Below are positions 14,216-19,287 of a DNA stretch of 23,307 nucleotides, one piece after another. The notes below the pieces were generated by a model. It was not told the origin of the DNA and did no database searches. It worked only from the letters and a program-made list of their open reading frames with translations. The translations under genes were made by a program, and so were the position numbers. The stretch covers positions 1-23,307 of the forward strand of contig CANQKL010000006.1 in the NCBI GenBank assembly GCA_947624455.1, in the 5' to 3' direction. Positions within the stretch are counted from its first letter, which is position 1, and each line of letters starts with the position of its first letter. The DNA is from an uncultured Clostridia bacterium (GTDB taxonomy: Bacteria > Bacillota > Clostridia > UMGS1883).

Positions 14216-15196
14216 ATGAAAAAGCTAATCACATTTTTTGCGGCGGCAATGACATTGTTCATCGTTGGCGGGCTGACCGCCAGCGCCGACCAGCTCGAAC
14301 CGGGGATGTACAATTTTGCCTGTGTTGACGGAGGGCGTTATCTCAACGTTTACGCGGGCTGGGACTGGGACGGAGTCAACGTCTGCGTATGGGACGCCGA
14401 CGGTTCGCCCGAACAGAAGTTCAGGCTTGAGGATAGAGGCGGAAACCGATATGTTCTCTATCCCACTTCATCGACAAGCGGCCGGGTGCTGGACGCGAAC
14501 CGGGGCAGCTCAATGAGCGCGCCTTTACAGGCAGGCAACAATATCGACATCTGGCAGACCAACGACGCGCCCGCGCAGGAGTGGTACATAGACGACCAGG
14601 GCGGCGGCAAATACAAAATCGGCCTCGTAAGTAATTTCAACCTTGCCCTCACTTGTGACGGCCCCTGGTGGAACGGCGGCAATGTTAGCCTTCAAAATTT
14701 TACCGGCGCAAATAATCAGCTTTGGTATTTAAAGCGTTTGGACGGGGGAAATAATAACAACGGCAACATAATTGATAGATACAGACAGATAGCCGCGTCG
14801 GTAGGCAATCAAAATCAAAGCGCATATACTAAATGGGGGCCATGCGGCGCATTTTGTATTGCATATGCAAGGACGTTTCTGGATAATTTTACTCACAGTT
14901 ACGGAGAATATTATTGGGACGGATACGCTCAATGGTGGTACGGCAGAGGAAGCTCGGCTGATTTAGGTTCTGATTATAATGTACTGATGCGCGCCAAATC
15001 GGCCATTGATGGCGGCAAGCCGGCGATAATTCATGTATGTAATCAATGGACAGATTCTCATTATGTACTTGCCATAAGCTACAGCGGTTCTGGCGCTAAT
15101 ATAAGTGACTATACTATTTTGGATCCGCAGGACGGGCAGATAAAGACGCTTAATTCATATAATTTTACTGATGATAAGCAAGTAATAACGTTCTAA
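14216..15196 (+). CDS. Secreted ricin-type lectin fused to a C39-like cysteine peptidase (326 aa)
   Basis: A signal peptide (1-24, cleavage near ASA) is followed by a ricin B-type beta-trefoil at about 28-175, with QKFRLEDRGGNRYVLYPTSS, AQEWYIDDQGGGKYKIG and NNQLWYLKRL strands. An Asn/Gly linker leads to a papain-fold peptidase of the C39_2 type: Cys210 in WGPCGAFC, His282 in SHYVLAISY and Asp303 in ILDPQDG form the expected triad. It is exported, binds glycan through the lectin half and probably cleaves peptides or isopeptides outside the cell. The ATG at 14216 follows AAAGGAAG. It is the second gene after the XRE-controlled promoter. No immunity gene or transporter is next to it. Domain assignment is by motif. 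Confidence 0.85.
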   Translation: MKKLITFFAAAMTLFIVGGLTASADQLEPGMYNFACVDGGRYLNVYAGWDWDGVNVCVWDADGSPEQKFRLEDRGGNRYVLYPTSSTSGRVLDANRGSSMSAPLQAGNNIDIWQTNDAPAQEWYIDDQGGGKYKIGLVSNFNLALTCDGPWWNGGNVSLQNFTGANNQLWYLKRLDGGNNNNGNIIDRYRQIAASVGNQNQSAYTKWGPCGAFCIAYARTFLDNFTHSYGEYYWDGYAQWWYGRGSSADLGSDYNVLMRAKSAIDGGKPAIIHVCNQWTDSHYVLAISYSGSGANISDYTILDPQDGQIKTLNSYNFTDDKQVITF

Positions 15197-15258
15197 TTTA
15201 AAAATAGCGTATAATACAAATTTGACCGAACAATCCCGTAGGGCCACTCTTGCGCTTT

Positions 15259-15313
15259 TGTAAACTATGTCCATAAATTAGTGTAAACTAAGTGCATGAA
15301 CAATTTGTAAACC
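15259..15313 (+). repeat. Three direct repeats with 23-24 bp spacing (possible IS end)
   Basis: TGTAAACTA occurs at 15259-15267 and 15282-15290, and TGTAAACC at 15306-15313. Evenly spaced short direct repeats of this kind are typical of the transposase-binding ends of IS21-family elements. No transposase gene remains in the window. The gap from 15197 to 15258 shows nothing else. Confidence 0.4.
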
Positions 15314-15319
15314 ATTTCA

Positions 15320-15475
15320 ATGTACACAAATACGCCGCTCCCCCTTGCGCTCATCATGGAAGAAATTCTCGGTTGGGAGAAGAAGCCCGGACAGCGGAAC
15401 GAGCCGGACGAACAGGAAAAAGAAGCGGAGCCGGACAAAGAACAACAAACAGAAAAAGGACAGCGGGAGGATTGA
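15320..15475 (+). CDS. Possible small charged protein or gene remnant (51 aa)
   Basis: This frame starts at ATG 15320 and reads MYTNTPLPLALIMEEILGW, then becomes almost purely charged (Glu, Lys, Gln, Asp). Its stop lies in the loop of a strong terminator, so the 3' end looks like a genuine gene end. No ribosome site precedes the ATG, and IS-like repeats run right up to it, so it may be the tail of a truncated gene. I do not recognise the family. Confidence 0.4.
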   Translation: MYTNTPLPLALIMEEILGWEKKPGQRNEPDEQEKEAEPDKEQQTEKGQRED

Positions 15476-15491
15476 CCTCCTGCTGTCCTTT
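15455..15491 (+). terminator. Strong intrinsic terminator at 15.46 kb
   Basis: AAAGGACAGCGGGAGG and CCTCCTGCTGTCCTTT pair over 16 bp with one G-U, loop ATTGA, and run into TTTT. Confidence 0.85.
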
Positions 15492-15569
15492 TGACAAGCG
15501 GTATTATACAAATATAATCTTTCTTGGAGCGGGGCCGTCCGGGTCTACAATAATAACAATAATATCGTC

Positions 15570-15803
15570 ATTTGAATTTTACATATAATTTGGTGAAATA
15601 TTTTGACGGCCCCAATGACGGCCTTGTTTCGGAAAAGTTCTTACCTTGGGGCGAAAAATTCACTCGCCTGTCCACGGAGGGCAGGCGAGGCATATTCCAC
15701 GGCGACATGATAGACCTCAATTGGGAAAATATCTCCGGCTTCGACGTGAGAGTTCTATGTCCGGCTTGTGTTGGAGCTGCGGGAAAGGGGCCTGTTATTT
15801 TAA
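15570..15803 (+). pseudogene. 3' fragment of a second lipase-like gene
   Basis: The translation LNFTYNLVKYFDGPNDGLVS, then HGDMIDLNWENISGFDV, closely matches the C-terminus of the frameshifted hydrolase at 10474-11783 (equivalent bases about 11564-11783). The similarity starts abruptly at about 15570, with nothing of the N-terminal two thirds. After GFDVR the frame shifts by two missing bases; in the shifted frame FYVRLVLELRERGLLF and a TAA at 15801 restore the expected end. It is therefore truncated and frameshifted, and surely non-functional. The bases have diverged well beyond a recent copy. Confidence 0.85.
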
Positions 15804-15808
15804 AAATG

Positions 15809-15837
15809 AAATGGAGACAGCGGTGCTGTCTCCATTT
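15809..15837. terminator. Bidirectional hairpin terminator between lipase remnant and RHH gene
   Basis: AAATGGAGACAGC and GCTGTCTCCATTT pair perfectly around GGT. It lies 5 nt after the lipase-remnant stop and 14 nt beyond the stop of the minus-strand ribbon-helix-helix gene. Confidence 0.75.
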
Positions 15838-15851
15838 TAATATGTTTTGTT

Positions 15852-16040
15852 TTATTTGGTGCCGCGCTCCGGCACCTTGGACTCCGGCTTAAGGTTTTTG
15901 AGGCAATATTCGCAGCACTGCACGATGAGATTGTTTAATGAAACCCCGTTGTTTTGGGCTAAAATCTCCAGTTGGTTAACCAGCTCGACAGGCATACGGA
16001 AGGTCTTGTTAATATAGTCAATTTTCTTTATTTCAAACAT
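15852..16040 (-). CDS. Ribbon-helix-helix (Arc/CopG-like) DNA-binding protein (62 aa)
   Basis: A short beta strand (KTFRMP) is followed by two helices (VELVNQLEILAQNNG and SLNNLIVQCCEYCLKNL), the MetJ/Arc fold used by small repressors and antitoxins. The ATG at 16040 follows AGAGGTGG with 5 nt spacing; an earlier GTG would lie inside the ribosome site. No toxin-like gene is adjacent, so a lone regulator is likelier than a toxin-antitoxin pair. Palindromes of the ACAAATTTGT type in its own promoter and in the divergent promoter are candidate operators. The C-terminal tail KPESKVPERGTK is probably flexible. Confidence 0.78.
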   Translation of the reverse strand: MFEIKKIDYINKTFRMPVELVNQLEILAQNNGVSLNNLIVQCCEYCLKNLKPESKVPERGTK

Positions 16041-16058
16041 TTGTACCACCTCTTATCT

Positions 16059-16084
16059 ATTATACAACAAATTTGTTTTGTCAA
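16059..16084 (-). promoter_or_regulatory. Promoter and palindromic operator of the RHH gene
   Basis: On the minus strand TTGACA (16079-16084) and TATAAT (16059-16064) are separated by only 14 bp. That spacer is filled by the perfect palindrome AACAAATTTGTT (16066-16077). The short spacing is unusual for sigma-A. Confidence 0.55.
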
Positions 16085-16127
16085 ATATACTTTTTATTTA
16101 CACTAATAATAATCGTGTAAATACCAC

Positions 16128-16156
16128 TTGACAAAATTTGTGTACGATGTTATAAT
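16128..16156 (+). promoter_or_regulatory. Consensus sigma-A promoter divergent from the RHH gene
   Basis: TTGACA (16128-16133), a 17-bp spacer and TATAAT (16151-16156). ACAAAATTTGT (16131-16141), a one-base variant of the palindrome in the RHH promoter, overlaps the -35. The transcript would carry about 300 nt of leader before the zinc-ribbon gene. The leader has a GCTCG/CGAGC hairpin (16175-16192) and two mini-cistrons, and otherwise shows nothing recognisable. Confidence 0.75.
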
Positions 16157-16329
16157 TATTATACAGTAAGGATGGCTCGTATAACCCCGAGCAAAAAATA
16201 TAAAGAAGGAGGGGGAATATAACAAAAAAATGCGAACATAATTTAGGAATTTTTGCCTGATGTTATATCCAATTGTGTATATGAGTTTATTTGCAAATGT
16301 CTGTAAACAAAAGAAAGGGGAGTATTATT

Positions 16330-16424
16330 GTGAACTTAAATTGTACTGACAACAAATGAGAATTACTATCGACACAGAAGAAGCGGCAATAAGAGCTACT
16401 GGCTACGTCTTAAATCAGATGTAA
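16330..16424 (+). other. Two overlapping mini-ORFs in the leader (9 and 22 codons)
   Basis: GTG at 16330 follows AAAGGGGAG and encodes nine residues up to TGA at 16357. The ATG at 16356 overlaps that stop (ATGA) and encodes MRITIDTEEAAIRATGYVLN plus two more residues, with a stop at 16424. The layout is that of translational coupling or a leader peptide. It may equally be the residue of a decayed gene. Confidence 0.35.
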
Positions 16425-16461
16425 ATTTATTATAATAAATCTATTTTTGGAGGTTTTTATT

Positions 16462-17124
16462 ATGGCAATGATTAAGTGTGCTGAATGTGGCAGGGATGTT
16501 TCGGACAAGGCGCCCTCCTGTCCCAATTGCGGGTGTCCAATCAATTCAAATGCAGCGGCTAAGACAGACAGAAGCGCTGATATAGAAAAATTCCTTGACT
16601 TAGCGCTAAAGGGCATACAGGGCCAAAACTCTGAGCAAGTTGAAAAGTATTGTCAGTCCGCATTAGAAATTGACCCTCAAAATTCTCGTGCATGGGAATT
16701 AGAAGCGAGGGGACTATTATTTCAATCAACTTTAAGCAGCAACAAGGTTATGCAGGCAATTGGTGCTGCTGCAAATGCGGTAAATTATACTACCGATAAC
16801 AAAGAAGAACTTGCGGAAAGCTTATACACAGCAATTTATGACAAGATTACGGGTTTGCTTAACATTGCGATTGTGAAAATGCCTACCTTATACGCGCCGC
16901 AATATGTTCTTCAATGTATGAACTACTACGGCGAATTATTATCGGGGATTCCATACCTGTCAAAACAGAAAATCGAAGAGGAACTTGAAAAATTTGACAG
17001 TATGGACAAAGCGTCAAAGAAAGCCATTATGCCCAAAAAACGTCTTATATATGCAGCTCACGCAATGAAACCCGGCTGGGCAGACCAATACAGAGCTTTA
17101 CTTAAACAAAAGGGAGTTATGTAA
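16462..17124 (+). CDS. Zinc-ribbon protein with a TPR-like helical domain (220 aa)
   Basis: The N-terminal zinc ribbon uses Cys6, Cys9, Cys20 and Cys23 (IKCAECGRDVSDKAPSCPNC). Residues about 34-90 look like a TPR unit (KYCQSALEIDPQNSRAWELE). The rest is helical without membrane segments, so the protein should be cytosolic. The ATG at 16462 follows GGAGG. Its stop overlaps the start of the next gene (TAATG), which ties the two translationally. I do not recognise a functional family; zinc-ribbon/TPR proteins of this size are frequent as uncharacterised accessory genes in Firmicutes. Confidence 0.78.
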   Translation: MAMIKCAECGRDVSDKAPSCPNCGCPINSNAAAKTDRSADIEKFLDLALKGIQGQNSEQVEKYCQSALEIDPQNSRAWELEARGLLFQSTLSSNKVMQAIGAAANAVNYTTDNKEELAESLYTAIYDKITGLLNIAIVKMPTLYAPQYVLQCMNYYGELLSGIPYLSKQKIEEELEKFDSMDKASKKAIMPKKRLIYAAHAMKPGWADQYRALLKQKGVM

Positions 17125-17519
17125 TGGATACATATTTATGTAAACATTGCGGAGCGAGAATTGATGAAACAATGCAAATTTGTCCTAAGTGCGGTGCTTT
17201 AAATTTAATTAATTCAGAAGTTTTATCAGAAGAAATAAAAAAAGCAACATATTTACAGAAGGAATTAAAAAAATTTTCGTCAGGTGTCCTTTTAATATCG
17301 TTAATAATAGGGATTTTACTGTTTATAGCTAATATCGCTATGCTTTTTGCGGCTGAATATACAAAAATTATAGCATTTATTGGTGCAGTAGGCGGCGCAA
17401 TAGGGTTTGTATTTAGTATTATTGGTTTAGTTAAAAACGAACCGGTTAATAAAGCTGTCGGTATATCAATCTGTACTTCTGCGTGGTGTTTATTTATGCA
17501 AATATTTTTCATTTTTTAA
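17124..17519 (+). CDS. Zinc-ribbon membrane protein (131 aa)
   Basis: It starts with a zinc ribbon (Cys6, Cys9, Cys20 and Cys23; YLCKHCGARIDE and QICPKCGAL). A charged helix (SEEIKKATYLQKELKKF) follows, then three hydrophobic segments at about residues 50-72, 78-100 and 110-131. The last segment runs to the C-terminus. The start codon overlaps the upstream stop by one base (TAATG), so it is translated together with the zinc-ribbon/TPR gene. The coding sequence is clearly AT-rich compared with the flanking regions. Function unknown; the cytosolic and membrane zinc-ribbon pair may work together. Confidence 0.75.
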   Translation: MDTYLCKHCGARIDETMQICPKCGALNLINSEVLSEEIKKATYLQKELKKFSSGVLLISLIIGILLFIANIAMLFAAEYTKIIAFIGAVGGAIGFVFSIIGLVKNEPVNKAVGISICTSAWCLFMQIFFIF

Positions 17520-17571
17520 GCGAATTATTTAGAATTATTTAATAGTATGTTTTTTTATGCAAGGCGTATGC

Positions 17572-17594
17572 GGAGCGGCAAACAAACCCGCTCC
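17572..17594 (+). terminator. Hairpin terminator after the zinc-ribbon pair
   Basis: GGAGCGG and CCGCTCC pair around a 9-nt loop, followed by GACTCTTTTATCTTT. Confidence 0.6.
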
Positions 17595-17638
17595 GACTCT
17601 TTTATCTTTCGGTTGTTTCAATAGGGCAATGGAACGGA

Positions 17639-17679
17639 CAGGCACAAAACGCACCAGCTTTTATAAGTTGGTGAGCCTG
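17639..17679. repeat. Two-level hairpin in the 17.5-17.85 kb gap
   Basis: CACCAGCTT and AAGTTGGTG pair (one G-U) around TTAT. An outer CAGGC/GCCTG stem encloses them across an internal loop. No gene is evident in the gap. Confidence 0.45.
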
Positions 17680-17709
17680 ACAGAAAACAAATAAAAAACA
17701 ATTAAATAA

Positions 17710-17784
17710 CGGGACACTTTGTAAAATGACACCTTTACCGAGTTTTTAAACGGGACAAAAACAGCGGGACACTAAAAAGGACAC
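17710..17784 (+). repeat. Repeated GGGACAC motifs (possible IS end remnant)
   Basis: CGGGACAC (17710-17717), CGGGACAA (17751-17758), CGGGACAC (17765-17772) and AGGACAC (17778-17784) lie in the same orientation, with a TGACACC in between. Arrays like this resemble the multiple transposase-binding sites at IS21-type ends. No transposase is present. Confidence 0.35.
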
Positions 17785-17811
17785 TTTTCAAGGGATTTTG
17801 AGTACAAAAAT

Positions 17812-17835
17812 AAGAGGCGGGACAGCCCGCCTCTT
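17812..17835 (-). terminator. Terminator of the rubrerythrin-rubredoxin operon
   Basis: AAGAGGCGGG and CCCGCCTCTT form a perfect 10-bp stem with a 4-nt loop. On the minus strand it is followed by ATTTTTG. It begins 17 nt beyond the rubredoxin stop. Confidence 0.85.
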
Positions 17836-17852
17836 ACTCAAATTTTTTGCTT

Positions 17853-18008
17853 TTACTCTTCCTCGAATGCGTCCTTACCGAGGCCGCAAACGGGGCAAAC
17901 CCAGTCATCTGGAATATCCTCAAAGGCGGTGCCGGGGGCGATACCGCTGTCGGGGTCGCCTACTTCGGGGTCATAGACATAACCGCAGGGGCATACATAC
18001 TTTTTCAT
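17853..18008 (-). CDS. Rubredoxin (51 aa) with a C-x-C first iron knuckle
   Basis: A small cytosolic one-iron electron carrier. It reads MKKYVCPCGYVYDPEVGDPD, then SGIAPGTAFEDIPDDW, then VCPVCGLGKDAFEEE, the full rubredoxin pattern. The second knuckle is a normal CPVC (Cys38 and Cys41), but the first is Cys6-Pro-Cys8 where the family has C-x-x-C, one residue short. The ATG at 18008 lies 18 nt after the rubrerythrin stop, with a GGAGGGTACC ribosome site. In this operon it most likely passes electrons to rubrerythrin for reduction of peroxide. A gene fragment of a close relative lies at 12356-12404. Confidence 0.93.
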   Translation of the reverse strand: MKKYVCPCGYVYDPEVGDPDSGIAPGTAFEDIPDDWVCPVCGLGKDAFEEE

Positions 18009-18026
18009 GTTAGGTACCCTCCGCGA

Positions 18027-18575
18027 TTACTTAAAATAGCGATTGAGCAGGCCCTCAAAGCCGCAGCCGTGGCGGGCCTCGTCCTTAGCCATTTCATGAA
18101 CCGTGTCGTGGATAGCGTCGTAGCCCAGTTCCTTGGCCAGCTTGGCAATCTCCAGCTTGCCGGCGGTGGCGCCGTTCTCAGCGTCGCGGCGAAGCTCAAG
18201 ATTTTTCTTTGTGGAGGGGGTGACTACCTCGCCCAGCAGCTCGGCAAACTTGGCGGCATGCTCGGCTTCCTCATACGCGGCCTTCTCATAGAAAGCTCCG
18301 ATCTCGGGGTAGCCCTCGCGAACAGCTTGACGGGCCATTGCCAGGTACATACCCACCTCGCAACATTCGCCTTCAAAATTGGCCTTGAGGCCGTCATATA
18401 CTCTCTCGTCGATCTGGTCCTTAGCGCCTACGCCGATAACGTGTTCACAGGCCCAGGTCAGCTTGCCTTCGGCCATAACTGTGAACTTGCTGCCGGGAAC
18501 GCCGCAAACGGGACATTTTTCCGGCGGATTGTCACCCTCGTGGATGTAACCGCAAACGGGACATACGTACTTCAT
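18027..18575 (-). CDS. rbr: Reverse-type rubrerythrin (182 aa)
   Basis: The rubredoxin-like domain is N-terminal (KYVCPVCGYIHEGDNPPEKC with CPVCG following; Cys5, Cys8 and a second pair near 21 and 24). The di-iron ferritin-like domain is C-terminal. This order defines the reverse rubrerythrins of clostridia, NAD(P)H-dependent hydrogen peroxide reductases fed by rubredoxin. Di-iron motifs EEAEH and DEARHG are intact. The ATG at 18575 is preceded by AAAGGA at normal spacing; an upstream ATG at 18584 abuts the ribosome site and is rejected. It is the first gene of a two-gene oxidative-stress operon with rubredoxin, behind a perfect sigma-A promoter whose -10 overlaps a PerR-like box. Confidence 0.95.
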   Translation of the reverse strand: MKYVCPVCGYIHEGDNPPEKCPVCGVPGSKFTVMAEGKLTWACEHVIGVGAKDQIDERVYDGLKANFEGECCEVGMYLAMARQAVREGYPEIGAFYEKAAYEEAEHAAKFAELLGEVVTPSTKKNLELRRDAENGATAGKLEIAKLAKELGYDAIHDTVHEMAKDEARHGCGFEGLLNRYFK

Positions 18576-18603
18576 AAAAATCATCCTTTCATTATATAAA
18601 TTG

Positions 18604-18618
18604 GTAAAATTATTATAA
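18604..18618 (-). promoter_or_regulatory. PerR-like box over the rubrerythrin -10
   Basis: The minus strand reads TTATAATAATTTTAC. Against the PerR consensus TTATAATNATTATAA, 12 of the 14 defined positions match. It covers the -10 hexamer, the position expected for peroxide-relieved repression. Confidence 0.65.
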
Positions 18619-18640
18619 CGCAGAAAAGCACTTTTGTCAA
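18612..18640 (-). promoter_or_regulatory. Consensus sigma-A promoter of the rubrerythrin operon
   Basis: On the minus strand TTGACA (18635-18640), a 17-bp spacer and TATAAT (18612-18617). The -35 sits at the loop of a 17-bp palindrome, and the spacer is the palindrome's right arm. Confidence 0.88.
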
Positions 18641-18655
18641 GTGCTTTTCTGCGTT
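18617..18655 (-). terminator. 17-bp palindrome ending the VanW-type gene and overlapping the next promoter
   Basis: AACGCAGAAAAGCACTT and AAGTGCTTTTCTGCGTT are perfect arms around a 5-nt loop. On the minus strand the hairpin starts in the last codons of the VanW-type gene and is followed by ATAATAATTTT. It can thus end that transcript while also being part of the rubrerythrin promoter DNA. Confidence 0.7.
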
Positions 18656-19242
18656 ATCGTTGAAAAAACGCTGGCCCCGTCGGTCCATGCCCCAAGTGTT
18701 ATTATTTTATCTGTGTTGTTGGTGAAAGCCAGATCCATTTCGCCAAAAACCACAGTAGCGTCCTTGCCTTCGGGGGCGTAAGCGACCCCGTGACTGTGGG
18801 GGTGACGCTCGTCTATTTGCAGCCCGGCCTCCAGCGCCGCCATGTACAAAGTAGAGCTGACCTGACAGACGCCGCCGCCGCAGCCGTCCTCCTTGTGTCC
18901 GTTCACCAGCACGGGAGCGTCGCCGTAGCCGTTGGCCTCGGTGCGCCGGCCTACCGCGTCGTTAAAGCTGAAACTGCCGCCAGGGTACAAAACCATGCCG
19001 TTGATAGCTCCGCAGGCCAGATTTATATTTTCGACCCGATTTGAACTGTCGTCCAGAAGGGGAGTCTCGGCCTGACCGATGAGTACCTCCACAGGCTGCG
19101 GCGGAACGCTTTCCTCCGATTGCAGCGGTTCCTCGGTCCTCACAGACACCTGGCGGCGATGGAGCGTTCCTTCAGGAGAAGCGGCGCGCTGACCGCAGGC
19201 TGAAAGGACGAGAGCGATGATGATGCAAAGTAAAATTTTCAT
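18637..19242 (-). CDS. VanW-family lipoprotein (201 aa)
   Basis: A lipoprotein signal peptide ends in LVLSAC (lipid-attached Cys16). After a proline/glutamate-rich linker, the VanW domain occupies about residues 65-190: NRVENINLACGAINGMVLYPGGSFSFND in outline, then GYGDAPVLVNG, the CGGGVCQVSSTLYMAALEAG core and HPHSHGVAY. VanW domains occur in glycopeptide-resistance clusters and in many envelope proteins; their biochemistry is unresolved. The ATG at 19242 follows GGAGGG, which is inside a hairpin arm. The last codons and the TGA overlap the palindrome and the -35 box of the rubrerythrin promoter. It follows another lipoprotein gene and is probably co-transcribed with it. Confidence 0.88.
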   Translation of the reverse strand: MKILLCIIIALVLSACGQRAASPEGTLHRRQVSVRTEEPLQSEESVPPQPVEVLIGQAETPLLDDSSNRVENINLACGAINGMVLYPGGSFSFNDAVGRRTEANGYGDAPVLVNGHKEDGCGGGVCQVSSTLYMAALEAGLQIDERHPHSHGVAYAPEGKDATVVFGEMDLAFTNNTDKIITLGAWTDGASVFSTITQKST

Positions 19243-19251
19243 AATAATGAA

Positions 19252-19281
19252 ACCCTCCGGTTATAAGTATAACCGAAGGGT
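19252..19281 (-). promoter_or_regulatory. Hairpin that would occlude the VanW gene ribosome site
   Basis: ACCCTCCGGTTAT and ATAACCGAAGGGT (plus strand) pair over 13 bp with one mismatch around AAGT. In the mRNA the right arm contains the GGAGGG Shine-Dalgarno of the VanW-type gene. It starts 6 nt after the upstream stop. It might be an attenuator, a processing site or a terminator; the following TTTCATTATT is a poor T-tail. Confidence 0.5.
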
Positions 19282-19287
19282 CTAAGA

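Noticed and set aside
15252..15320. Iterons of a plasmid origin, or a CRISPR array
   Set aside because: There are only three 8-9 bp repeats, no replication or Cas gene, and 14-15 bp spacers; an IS end fits better.
15495..15567. A short minus-strand open stretch reading DDIIVIIVDPDGPAPRKIIF
   Set aside because: It has no start codon after the preceding stop and no recognisable family; it may be a gene scrap but cannot be supported.
15852..16040. Toxin-antitoxin module with the RHH protein as antitoxin
   Set aside because: No toxin-like gene is adjacent on the same strand; the operator layout fits a lone autoregulated repressor.
16230..16241. Mini-ORF Met-Arg-Thr after a GGAGGGGG stretch
   Set aside because: The ribosome-like stretch is too far (about 14 nt or more) from the ATG, and the frame has only three codons.
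17847..18599. A 250-codon plus-strand frame across rubredoxin and rubrerythrin
   Set aside because: It lies opposite two unmistakable metalloprotein genes with promoters and ribosome sites; it is an antisense shadow.
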